This document shows, one piece after another, positions 9,179 through 22,800 of a stretch of 64,000 nucleotides of DNA. Positions within the stretch are counted from its first letter, which is position 1. Every line of letters begins with the position of its first letter. The translations under genes and the position numbers were made by a program. The DNA is from Aquarana catesbeiana (taxonomy: Eukaryota > Chordata > Amphibia > Anura > Ranidae). The notes below the pieces were generated by a model, which was not told the DNA's origin, made no database searches, and saw nothing but the letters and a program-made list of their open reading frames with translations. The stretch is from the NCBI RefSeq assembly GCF_042186555.1, contig NC_133328.1, forward strand, positions 61,684,074 through 61,748,073, in the 5' to 3' direction.

Positions 9179-12100
9179 CACAATTCTGGCTAAAATAAGA
9201 ATCACGATTATTTTGCTTAGAATAAAGATCACAATTCTTGTGGCGTAACATCTTTCACATTATATAAAAAAAATTGGGCTAACTATACTGTTTGTTTTTA
9301 TTTATTTTTTTTTATTCATTAAAGTGTATTTTTTCAAAAAAAAAAAAAATTGCGTTTTGAAAGACTACTGTGCAAATGCAGTGTGGCGTAAAATATTGCA
9401 ACAACCACCATTTTATTCTCTAGGGTCCCTGCTTAAAAATATATAATGTTTGGGGGTTCTAGCAAAAAAAATACTTAAATTTTTAACTTGTAAGTAACAA
9501 GTGTCAGAAAAAGGTTTAGTCTTTTAGAGCTCATGTACACTGCTGCTGGTAGACGGACGTTTAGGAGCAGTTGGGCTTATCAACACACACACACACACAC
9601 ACACACACTAATTTATAGTCGTTTCTAGGGAGTTAAGTTCAGAAGCATTTTTTGGAAAGGAAAAAAATGCGTTCAGGGCGGATGTTCAGAGGCATTTGAA
9701 ACGCCAAATGCCTGTAAACATCTTGTAAACGTGGTAACTCGCATTTAGCTACGTTTCGTTTACAGGCGTTTTTCATTTTTGACAATTTGCAAAAAAAAAT
9801 GCTTCTAGACGCAAACGTGGCAAAAATGACATTTTTTAAACTGCCCTCATTTACAGACGGAAGTTCATTCCTTTGATCTAAGAAGGAAATGTTACTTTGT
9901 TTATAATTATCAGTGATGTTGATATCAGAGCTGAAACAATTAATCGATAATGAAAATCGTTTTAATCATCAAATCAACAATTTTCATTATCGATTAGTTG
10001 GTCCGCACCTTCCTCCCTGCCAGTCAGTTAGAATCCTCCTGTGTACAAGGCAGCGATGCCGCCGTATGTGACCAGGCACGTCCACGCCGCACGTCCGCGC
10101 CTCTCCTCCTCGCTGACATCGGCTCCCCACTGATATTCTCAGCCCCGCCCGCTGCTGCCTGGAATAGACAGAGAGAGGCGAGAAGCAGCCGGGAGAGTCG
10201 AGCTGCACACTGTGATGTGATCAGGTAGCGGCTAATGGCTTTACAACTCAGTCAGTACAGTACATTCATTTCTATCACAAGTGCCTCATGATCCTAAGTA
10301 TTTCTGGGGGGGTTAGTGCCCCATCATTGGTGTTCCGGGGGGTGGGTGGAATAGTGCCCTATCATTAGTTTTCCTGGGAGAGGGGGGGAAATAGTGCCAC
10401 ATCATTGGTGTTCCTGGGAGGAATAGTGCCCCATCATTGGTGTTACCGGGAGGAATAGTGCTGCCTCATCATTGGTGTTACCGGGAGGAATAGTGCTGCC
10501 TCATCATTGGTGTTCCTGGGAGGAATAGTGCCCCATCATTGGTGTTACCGGGAGGAATAGTGCTGCCTCATCATTGGTGCCCCATGATCCTAAGTATTTC
10601 TGGGGGGGGTTAGTGCCCCATCATTGGTGTTCCGGGGGGTGGGTGGAATAGTGCCCTATCATTAGTTTTCCTGGGGGGGGGGGGGGGGAACAGTGCCTCA
10701 TCATTGGTGATCCCCAGGAGGAATAGTGCTGCCTCATCATTGGTGTTCCCGGGAGGAATAGTGCTGCCTCATCATTGGTGCCCCATGATCCTAAGTATTT
10801 CTGGGGGAGGGGGGGGGCGGGGGGGTTAGTGCCCCATCATTGGTGTTCCGGGGGGTGGGTGGAATAGTGCCCTATCATTAGTTTTCCTGGGGGGGGGGGG
10901 GGGGGAACAGTGCCTCATCATTGGTGATCCCGGGAGGAATAGTGCCCCATCATTGGTGTTCCCGGGAGGAATAGTGCTGCCCCATCATTGGTGTTCCCAG
11001 GAGGAATAGTGCCCCATCATTGGTGTTCCCGGGAGGAATAGTGCTGCCTCATCATTGGTGTTCCCGGGAGGAATAGTGCCCCATCATTTTCATTATTACT
11101 TTAAATAAACAAAAAAATTGCATATTACGTTTTTTTTTTTAATGATTTTATCCGATTACTCAAAACAATAATCGGCCAACTAATCGATTATGAAAATAAC
11201 CGTTAGTTGCAGCCCTAGTTGAGATAAACTTGGCAGGCTGCACTTGTTACATAGAATCTGGGAAATACTGTTTTAAGATCGGGGGGGGTAGAATTGCGAT
11301 TTTGATTCTTTAACGACTAATCGTGCAGCTTTAATATATATACATACACAAAGTATGCTTTGGGGGGCCGTTGGAATTATTGCCTCTTTGAAAGTATTCA
11401 GAAGAAAAGAGAGTTTCTGACATGAGATCTGCCTGTCGTACCCATGGCCTTCCTGTGTAGGTACATGTCTTCACGCATTCACAGTAAAGATAAGATTGTT
11501 CATGAGTTTAAGGCTTCATGTACACGGGACGTTTTTACAACCTCTCCTGAACGATTTAACTTGACGGATTGTAACCCACAATTAAAACGTCCGTTTAACA
11601 CACGTAAATATATGTGACGGATTTTCCTGTATTCAGTATTTTCTCTTCTTTTATGTAATCAATAAAACTTTTTTTTTTGACAAGAAATAAATAGAAAAAA
11701 AAAAAAAGATCTGCCTGTATGTGTGTGAGACATGACTGGTTTACTACGTGTTTTCCTTGACAGAAAGTGTATGTCATAAATCCATAGTCCATAGAACGAC
11801 CTGACTAATCTATCGTTTGTTAGGAAACTGTAACTATGTAGCAGTCATCTTGATTATCATTCTAGTTATTGATTGGTGTTTTTTCTATCTATGATGCAGC
11901 TTTGAAATGCCAAAAGAAAACCTGCACTGCTGCAATCTCCTAAAACAGCCCCCCGGGGATGACCACTGCTCCGGGGGCCGGTCACAAGAGCTCATCTAGC
12001 TCAATACAAACAGACTGAACAAAAATCGAAGAATTCACCAATATCCCACTGGTAAAGCTGGCCATGTATGGGTCAGTTTTTTTTCCATTCAACCAGCGGA

Positions 12101-13717
12101 TTAAATAAAAAAAACCTGTCCCGATTCCCCATCCATAGATTCGAGGTGGATTGGGAAACCCTTCCCACAGTGTCATTGATTTCTGACAGCGGGCAAACCG
12201 CCACACTATCAGAATCCACAGATCAGCACTGCAGCCTATTACCTTCGGTGCTGATTGAGCGGCCTTTACACGACAGGGCAGTTAAACAAAATTTGATCGG
12301 AAGATCGACTTCTGTTCAACCACAGATTGATCTAAATTTGTCCAGTCTCTGCTGAACCAGCTGAATTGGATCCATGTATGACCAGCTTAAGTTTGTTTTG
12401 TATAGCTGGTTGTAGACACAGTTAGTTTCACCTGTGCTAGGGCCTAATCATAGCAGGGCGAAACATGTCATTGGGCCGTGACCTAAGGGCAAGGACTGTA
12501 TCTCTAAGCACTTAAAGCGGAGGTCCGCCGACAATACACATTTTTTTTTTTTTTTAAACAATTTAGACCCTTACATATGGTCAATGTTACACTCACATCT
12601 TTGGTAACAGATATCCCCCGATGTCCGGTTTGGTAGCAAAAACGTAGTTTTAAAATCTGTTGCTGGCAGGTTTCATCTTGCTTGTGGGCATGTGAAGCCC
12701 ACAAGCATAAATTTCCTGGAAGCAAAGAATGCTGAGCTACCAGCATTCACCGCTTGTTCCCGAGCATGCTCAGTTTGTACGGCGCGGAGCGCCGTAAACT
12801 TCCGCGTTGCCATCGCAACGGGCGGCAGCGTCGGAAGTTCCTGCCCCGTTGTGATGGCAACGAAGATAACACTAAACACAAAAAATTTGTGGCGGGCATC
12901 CGCACTGACTCCTGGGAATAATGACACAGAGCTCCCAGGAGACAGTGCGGCACCGGATATTAAGACCATACCCGCCGATACCCACGGGGGGTCATAGACA
13001 GGAAACAAACAAGAAAGCACAGATATACAGGTACACCCTCTTTACAAAAAAAAAAATCTTCCATTTAACAATGTAAGCAATGCATTAATGCGATGGAGCT
13101 AAACTTAGACATTTGTGTGGACCTCCGCTTTAATGACCCATACGTCGCTGGACTTTTGGTGTTTTTTTTAGAGCCAACGTTCGACTCTCTAGTAATAGCA
13201 GTTGGAGCAGCTAACTAGCCGCTCGACTGCTATTAAAAGCAGCGGGAGGGGACAACGCTATAGTAACCCGGAAGCAATGACAAAATTTAAAGGGACAGTC
13301 TAAAAGAAAATAAATGATTAAATAAATTTGCTTGCGTGCAAAGGCGAACACAAGTGTTGGTCACACACACAAACAGCAATTATCCCACATGTGAGGTATC
13401 GCCACAAACGTCCGCTCATGGGCAGTAATTCTAGCTCCAGACCACCTTTGTAAATCCTAACCTGTAAAGGAATTTAAAGCATCACCTATGGATAGTAAAA
13501 TTTACATTATTTGTTACAGTTGCACAAGCTTGCGCAATTTTAAAGCATGACATGTTTGGTATCTATTTACTTGGCTTAACATCATCTTTTATATTTTACT
13601 AAAAATTTGGTATTGTTTGCATTTAAAAAACAAATCACACCCAAATACCGTGTGACATAAAAAATTGCAATACCCACCCATTTATTCTCTAGGGCTTCTA
13701 CTTAGAACCCCCAAACG

Positions 13718-13811
<94 letters not shown>

Positions 13812-16800
13812 TTTTTAACTAAATTTCTAGCAAAAAAATACAGATTTTTACATGTAAACAAAAGTGTCAGAAAAAGGCCTGGAGCTGAAGTGGATAACCA
13901 GCTATACACTTTAAACTTACCTGTGGGACCCCTGTGGAGTGCAGCCTCATTCATCATTTATTTTTATTTTCCTTTTAACCACTTCAGCCCCGGAAGATTT
14001 GGCTGCTCAATGACCAGAGCACTTTTTACAATTTGGCACTGCGCTGCTTCGGCATATATGCTCCTCTTTTTTTTTTTTTTTTTTTAACTGTGGTGATGAA
14101 ATCACCTCCTACAGCGCTGGAGTCACAGCTTTATATATGCTGGGATCAAACGCTGTTGCTGTCAGAATAAATAAACCCGTGCTGCAGCTGAATGGCGTAC
14201 CTGCTAAGCAAATGATGGTTAACAATAAAACAAGTTACATTACAGTATAGCAGTAAGACAGACATCCCATACCTGCAAAGCAAATACAATAAAACATATA
14301 GTAAAAAATAAAACATTACAGTTCTAAAATACAGTAACAATAGAGAGAGAATGATAGATATAGAACAATAGAGAGAGAAGAAAAATAAAACCACAACTAT
14401 TTTGGCTTTTTAATTTTTTGTGTTTTTTTTTTTTTTTTGTTTTGTTTTTTTTTTGCACTTTTATATAAACTGTGAACGTTCCAGATTAGGGTCTCTCAAA
14501 ATGCGATGGCCATCTCATCTTTCCTGTGAAAGTGTGCCTAGGACTGTGCAATGCTCTAAGCTAACACTCCACTAGTGTGTGGTAGCGTTCGAAACAGTCA
14601 CCAATGCAAAGACCAGGTTGGTCAGGGCAGGAGGGACAATAAAAGCAGGTGTCACGCCTAAATCGGCGCTTTCTACTGACACAACATCTTCTTTGGGGAT
14701 TTCTTTGGGTAGGGGTACCAGGGAGGACATATGGAAAATGCCTCTCATGCAGCCGGCTTACTGCATTTGGATTGTGAAGTTGGGCCACAGCACCAACTGG
14801 AAACAGAAGGGCTGTGATCTCTTCCTGGGATTTAAGGAAGAATTCAGTTCATCCTGAAACTTTGTATAGCACATGATCGTTCAGCAGAGCCAATTGGAAT
14901 AAATATGCAGACACTTTTTTATACCAGCGTCTGGCTTTACGGCAATTAGGTACGGCGCCAACAACTGGTTGTTGAGGTCCACCCCTCCCATATTTTGGTT
15001 ATATTCGTGGAAACAGAGGGGTTTCTCCACAACACCAGTCGCCGTTTGAATTGGACCGTCGTGTCTGCATAAAGGGAGGACAGAACAAAAACATTCTTAT
15101 TATCCCTCCACTTCACAGCGAGCAAATTATTACACTTGAAGCAGGCTCTCTCCCCCAGCCTAAGACGGGAATCTACAAGCCGCTGGGGTAAGCCGTGGCT
15201 GTAAGGGTTAATGGTCAGGTGCGCCCCTCCTTCGCTCAAGCTGGACTCTGTTGGACACCAGGAGATTTCCTTGATCGATCGGGTAATCAAGAAACCATGC
15301 ACAAGGATGGATTAATCAAGAATCCAATGTATTACAGGAAGTTCACATGTTATATAGGACAACAACATTATACATCAGTAAGGGCAGACCCCTAGTCTAA
15401 CCAATCACAAGAGTACAAGTATCACAAGTTACATGTTATAGTACATATATATTTGCATAGTATTCTGCCCAGAGATATACTAAAAAGTCCCTTATCTAAA
15501 TATACCCTCTTAACTTTAACTAAACTTATTGGAATATAAGGCCGAGGTGTGAGGTACGCTATGTCTCTTGACAATGTTCCAAGATAAGTCTCTCACTTAT
15601 GACCACAAGCGGCTTCCTGCTAGCTCTTGCACGCAAATAGCATGTTTTCTGCAAAAAGCCTTGCAAGTGCATTTCAAACTACGGCATAAGGAAAGTTTCA
15701 ACTTAAGGCATCACTCTTAACATTTATATAAGCATGAGGGAAACCGTTTTCCTTACAGTGGCGATTAGATCGCACGGTGCCACATGCGCCAATTCCATGA
15801 TCAAACAAGTGGCTAAAAAGTTGCACGCTTGTGTAATAATTGTCCACATACAAGTGGTACCCCTTTCCGAATAAGGGTGACACCACGTCTAGGGGTGCAA
15901 CGGATCGTCATTGATCCGTGATCCGTACGGATCAACCTCTCTGAGCGCTCTGTGGCCTCGGCCATAGGAAAGGCCGCGGCTTCGGCCTAGCTTCAGAGCA
16001 GCGGCCATCTTGGTACACCCGGCGCCCGTTTACCACGTGATCGCTCTGTCAAATGATCACTTGTAACAAACCGGCGTCATGTCATAACGCCGGTTCCTCT
16101 CTCCCCTCTGTGTACTGATCTGTACAGTGGAGGGGAGAGTTCGGATGGCAGCAATACTCTGCAATGCCCTGCCAATACTCTGCAATGCCCTGCCAATACT
16201 CTGCAATGCCCTGACAATACCCTGCAATGCCCTGCCAATACTCTTTGGGCTGATCCCGCTAACGTTGCGTTTTTGGGAACCCTAAACTATTGGGGACGCT
16301 AATATAGTTCTGATCAGATCAAAGATATCGATCCATTCAGACACTATACTACTAAGGGAGGTGTATGGTGCCTGCGTGGGTGTTAGCGCTACTGGCACTG
16401 CCTGGGGCGACGCAGACCCTGACTGGCGCTAAAAACTAATGTCACCCACTGGGTGATATGGGGGTTATACCTTTATTGAGTAATATATGGCAGGTACCCT
16501 GACACTATAAAAAAAAACTAGCTAACCAGCATCGCCCATAACACTAATACAGTGATCACTGGTGACGGGGTGATCAAGGGGTTAAACTTTATTAAGTAAG
16601 TAACTAAGTACCCTAACGCTGATTAGTGTCACAAATAACACCAGTACAGTGATCAAAGGAAAATATAAAAACTGCACTGGGTGACACAGTGCACCCCAAT
16701 GCACAAACACACTCATAATGTGGTATGGTGCATCCTGGTGTGAATGGGCCTTTTAAAGTGACACCAAACTATATCTTTTTTTTTTTCTCCAAAAATAATC

Positions 16801-19800
16801 GATGCATCTCATTGGGGTGCCCTAGAGGTGCAAAATGCACAAAAGAAGTGCATAACCCTTTTTTTTTTTTTTTTTTTTAAATCACACTGCTCCAAAATGC
16901 ATGGTAACAAAGTACTATGCATTTTGGTGCGTGTGAATGTGTGCGCGTTAGCAAGGTGGGGATGCCATAAAGAATTAATGCCACTGCCATCCACCTGCAA
17001 ACGGCTGCATGTTTTTGTGCTTTGCAATGTGAAGCTAGCCTAAATGTTGCCTAATTGCAGCAGAGGAAAAAACGCTGTGCGGCAGAGCTGTGCAAATTTT
17101 AGAACTGGGTAGAAAGAAATATAAATCCTTTGGCAGGTAAATCTGTTTCTTATAAGGATTTAATCTTTTATAACTGCTTGCCCCAAGTTCTCCTTTAAAC
17201 GTATGCAATGCATTGTATTTTTGAAATACTCCTCAATGACTTGTCTAGCAATGTGCAGTATAGTGGAATTTTTTTTCTATGCAGTGCAGAGTAATGCGTT
17301 GGTATGAGAAATCACTATTATAAACTACAATTACTATAAGCTATTAAAAAAATAATCATTTCTTCAAGCATTTTTCTGTGTTGGAAAATGCAGCAAAAAG
17401 CATGATGTGTTTGGTGTGAAAATGTGTGGTGCCAGTTGTGACTTTACATCACAAAAGCTTGTAAGCTACAAATTACCTGTAAGTGACATAGAGGTCCAAG
17501 ACTGCATCATAATAATGTAACTGTAAAGGATAATGGACCACCACCTACACCGCATAAAAGTCTCACACATCCACTTTTGTTTATTTTGCAGATTCATATC
17601 TCTCCTATAAGGCCTGGCCTGCTCACACATTCAATGAGCGCTTTTTGGTGGTAAGTAATGAAGAGGGAAACCTTTGTACATTTTATAGCATTTTACTAAA
17701 GATCTGCATGTAAAAATGAACAGCTTAAAAGAGAAGTATGGCTTTTTTTTATTTCTTTTGATTCATACTTGCCTATCTGTCCCCCGGTGCCTTTAACACT
17801 GAGAACCGAGCGATCAAATTCCGCCGATCGCTCGGTTCTCACAGCTCCCCCCTGAGCAGAGAGTTGCTTACTGTCAGTCACAGCTCTCTGCTCTGCCCCC
17901 TCCTCACTCACTGGAGCGCTGGGCTGTGGAGGGGGCAGGAGAGGCCGGCTGAGAGACTGTGCCCGTCCAGGGATCTGGGTAGATCCCGACTCCATGGTCA
18001 GGATGACGCTGTGCTTGGATCCGACTTCAGCCCACTCTCTGCTAAAAATGGGTCACAGGAGTGCGAGACGAACACTCCTGTGATCCATAGAAGTACAGCC
18101 AAACGAGCGTTTTAATAGCGCTATTTTTAGCGCTAAAATGCCTCAGTGTGAAAGGGGTCTAAAAGGAGAAATACAGCCAAAGCTCGTTTTGGCTGTACTT
18201 CTCCTTTTAGACCCCTTTCACACTGAGGCATTTTTGTAATGTTTTAGCGCTAAATATAGCGCTATTAAAACGCTCCCCATGCATCTCAATGGACCCTTTC
18301 ACACCGAGGCGTTGCACTGGCGGGGCATTGAGAAAAGTCCTGCAAGCAGCATCTTTGGAGCAGCTTTTGGGCGTTGAAAAAAGCGCTTTAAAAATGCCCC
18401 TCTCCATTGAAATGGATTGAAAGCGCTGTAAAAACGCCTGAATAGCGCCTATAATCCGCCCTGAGCTGTAGAAAAGTCACATGATCTCACAAAAAGGTAA
18501 ACATACAAGCAGAAAAGAGAGCATCTACAACAACAGGACTGAAATTGTGATGTAGGGAGGTGGGGTTGTTCTTTGACGCCCATGCTTCAATAACGCTTGG
18601 AAAAACGCCGTTAAAACGGCCGCAGCGTTACCGTAATTGCACTCAGGCGTTTTAGGGCGTTTTTGAAGCATCTCAGTGTGAAAGGGGTTTTTCAGGTGCT
18701 TTAGCGTTAAAGCGCCTGTAAAGCGCCTGAAAGAAGCCTCATCTGCAATACCAATGTGAAAGCCCGAGTGCTTTCACACTGGGGCGCTGTGCTGGCAGGG
18801 CGTCAAAAAAAGTCCTGCAAGCAGCTTCTTTGCAGCGCCTTCGTGTTTTTGCCACTGGGGTGGGTACGCCGATGGCCCGAGCCCTATCACACTGCCAGCG
18901 CCTGAAAAACGCCCCGGTGTGAAAGGGGCCTTAAGCGGCGCTTTACCAGCGTTTTCCGGGCACTGGCAGTGTGAAAGGGCTCGGGCTTTAACATTGGGAT
19001 TGCAGATGAGGCTTCTTTCAGGCACTTTACAGGCGCTTTTTTTAACGCTAAAGCGCCTGAAAAATGCCCCAGTGTGAAAGGGGTCTTAAAGTGTGTATAT
19101 ATAAAGTCAATGCACTTAAAATTTTGGAGTTTTCCACACTTTCAGTGCTAATTATGGAGGGTGAATCTACCCAGCAGGAATACAGCAATCAGGGATGACG
19201 ATAGGGGGGTGCCGCCGGGCCTTCTGTAGGGGGTCTGGGCGCACAGGGGGGCCCAGACAGCAGGGATGTCGGTGTGGCCGTAGGAGGGACAATTACAGAA
19301 TGATGCACTGTGCACCCTCAAGCTGCTGAAAGCTGGTTTCTCCCCCTCTCTCCTGCTGGCTTTCAGCTGCTGGAGGGAGAGACATAGGACATAGTTCTGT
19401 AATTGTCCCCCGGCTCCATTGCACTGATCCCCCTCTCTGTGCTGCCCACATCTGATTCCCCTCTGTGTGCCCGGTCCCCCCTCGCCCTGCAGGCTGCTGT
19501 GGGTAAACACATATTTACTGGCCCCTTCCTTTTCTGCATTGGATACAGTGAGCGATCGGTACAGATCGCTCCTCTGTCCATTGATAACTGAGCATAGTAA
19601 ACTGTTTACTATGCTTCAGTTTTTGAGTATTTTGGAGCTTCTGTCTCCTGTTCATTCATCTTCAGTGCAGCTGAGGCTACAGAGAAAGAAACTGAAGAAT
19701 CTGTGTCCTCAATTCCTTTCTCTGTCAAAAAGGTGAGATGTCAGGGGTCTGTTTAGATCCCTGACATTTCATCCAAGTCCCCTGTTAAGCTGTACGGGGC

Positions 19801-22800
19801 CCAGACAGCAATACAAACCAGGCAGAAGTTCTAATCCCTTACCTATATTTTAAGGTAAACCTGGGCTATTTAAACTAAATGGAAATCATATAACCTAACC
19901 TTTAGTGAAAGTACATGTCAAAATAATTAGTAGACCCAAACATTAAGCAAAATTTGATTCTCCCTGTAAAAGTGGAGCTTGGCCATGCCCTTCCATCAGA
20001 ACCTCATTAGTCAGTGAGACCAATTATTATATCAAATGAAATTGAAAACCTTGTGCAGCAAAATGGGGTTTGGTAGAGCTGCATGATTCTGGAGAGAATA
20101 CCTATTTTTTTTCTTAGAATAAAGATCACGATTCTCTCATGGTTTTGAAGAACTTTTTTACTTTACAACCCCTGAACATTAGGTTATCAAACAAGATGGC
20201 TATAAAATAAGACATAATACTTTTTGCTTCAACCAAATTTAAAGAAATGTAATGAAAAATAATGTAATGTGTAAAGAAATAAAAAAAAAATTACCATGAA
20301 GTTTTATATTAGGGTCTTTTTTTTTTTTTTTTTAAATACTCGCCAATACCAATTACTGATACCTACTATGACTTTTATGTTTACACTTCTGCTGTCAGCA
20401 ATGGCACATTTTTTTTTTTTTCATTTTGCGCTTTTTTTTTTTTAATGTAAAACGAGTAAATATGTTAAAAGTGTAAAAATATTAATGAACAAAGCAAACA
20501 AACAAAAACGTTTAATTATTAATAGTTGCATTAAACTGACTTCATTTACAGACCGAAGTTCACCCATTTGATCTGTAAATGAATCGTTTGATCTCTCTTT
20601 TAGCGCTAAACAATGTTGTTGATAAACATTGCCAGGTGCTTTTTTTTTTTTTTTTTTGGCAGCTGTGAGCAGGGAACTGCTCTGCGCTTGTTACATGAAT
20701 CGTGGAAATGCAGGATTAAGATCCTGGGGGGAGGGGGTTGAATTGATCTTTTAACGATTAATCGTGCAGCTCTAGGGTTTGGCCAAACTTAGGTTTTACT
20801 GGAGGGTTGTGGTTTACTAATACTTTCTGCTTTGGATGCAGATATAGTTACATAGTTAGTCAGGTTGAAAAAAAACACAAGTCTATCCAGTTCAACCTTA
20901 TCTGTCTAATGCCCCGTACACACGGTGGGATTTTCCGACGGAAAATGTGTGATAGGACCTTGTTGTCGGAAATTCTGACCGTGTGTAGGCTCCATCACAC
21001 ATTTTCCATCGGATTTTCCGACACACAAAAATAAAATTTTCCAACAACAAAATCCGTTGGCGGAAATTCCGATCGTGTGTACACAAATCCGACGCACAAA
21101 GTGCCACGCATGCTCAGAATAAATAAAGAGATGAAAGCTATTGGCTACTGCCCCGTTTATAGTCCCGACGTACGTGTTTTACGTCACCGCGTTCAGAATG
21201 ATCCGATTTTCCGACAACTTTGTGTAACCGTGTGTATGCAAGACAAGTTTGAGCCAACATCCGTCGGAAAAAATCCTAGGATTTTGTTGTCGGAATGTCT
21301 GATCAATGTCCGACCGTGTGTACAGGGCATTACAGTTTTCTCTAAAACTCTAGCCCGGGGATGTCCAACCTTTTGATCTTCCGGGGGCACATTGGAAGGA
21401 GAGGAATTGTCTTGGGCCACACATAACATTCACTAACTATAAGGATAGCCAATGAGGAGAAAAAGTTGGGCAGATCACAAGTTGACGATCACTGATATAA
21501 TAACAATAATATACCTATCTGAGGAATAAAACTTAATTTTTTAAAAAATATTAGTTGTTATAAAAGTAAAAGAGGGCAACATAAAACTAGTGCAATATTT
21601 GACACTGTTGTTAATAAACTAACGCATCAATATCTGGTTGGATGGATGTAGTATGAATTCTCAATGAAATCTCAAGGTGCTCATCAGATATTTTGGTTCT
21701 AATTTTGCCCTTTGTGTGCTTCATCCTTGAAAATAATTGCTCACAAATATAGGTGCTGCCAAAAACTGATGACATGAATATGGCATGATTGGGAAGAGTC
21801 GGATATTTTTCTTCGGGAACTGAAGGGGCCAGTAAAGAGACACTGTCAAATTTTTCTTTGGCCACACATGTTAAAGTATAAACACATTTTTACAAAAAAA
21901 AAAAAAAAAAAGCCCCACAAAATCAACATTTTAAAGTTTGTTTTATGATTTTGTGTTGGGCTGCATTTGTAGCCGTCTTAGGCTGTAGGTTGGACACCCC
22001 TGCTTTAGCCAAAATATGTGTTTTTGTTTTGTTTTTTGTTTGTTTCTATTGCTGACCCATTGCGAAGATGCCCCTTTACAAAAGGAAATGAGTTGAAATC
22101 TTCCCAAACATAGGAAAAAAATCCTGACTTTGTTATTGGAACATGTTTCCCTATTTGAAGATTTCCAAAGAAAAGAATTCTTCACTTTCTTTCCCAGCAA
22201 CAATTATCTCCAGGTCAAATATCCAGACTAGAACTATAAAGACCTGAAAGATTCTAATTCTCCCCTGATGCACCCCAAACTAAGGGGAAAAAAAAATGAA
22301 TCCCCAAATATTGTAAGTAATTTCCTGTGTGTTTATATTCAGCAGGTCCCAGCCCAGGTTTCTCCACTCGTCACAAGTGACATGCTGCTGCAGTAAGACC
22401 AATAGTGAAGCCAAATATAAAGACCCATTCAAACTAGGGAGCAGCGATCTGAAGAATCTCTATGAAGACATCAAAAAGGTGATTTGCTGGTGTTCTGCTT
22501 CATCTCCTCAATCCAATTGCGGTAAACTGTTATGAAGGTGATATTTGATTATATGACAGCCTGGTGGCTCAGTGGATCCCCTGTGACACTGGTGTCCTGT
22601 GCTTGACCCAACCAGGAACACAAATTTTCTGTGTTCACGTTTTTATGGTAGGTGTGTGTTTGTATGTTGGTATGACACCCTGTTCACACTGAATGTGGCT
22701 TTGAAATCACGCTATTTAGCAAAGTCGCCGATCAGTGTGATTTCATGTGTGGCTTGCTGACATCTGTGCAACTTCATGATGACAGATGCAGGCCTGTCTT

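Larger units (their letters stand above)
9175..11333. mobile_element. hAT-like MITE (GAGCTGCACGATTAATCG family), copy 1, with nested element
   Basis: The left end 'ttgcacaattctggctaaaataagaatcacgat' and right end '...taacgactaatcgtgcagctttaa' are diverged inverted copies of the ends of the well-preserved relative at 20074-20774. The interior 9260-9530 contains the module with 'ttgcgttttgaaagac', 'attctctagggtcc' and 'aagtgtcagaaaaagg'. Split by the element at 9926-11217. Target duplication not visible. Confidence 0.65.

Noticed and set aside
12692..13020. Open frames of 101-115 codons on both strands
   Set aside because: They lie wholly inside a TTAA-type MITE with GC-rich foldback sequence; no domain.
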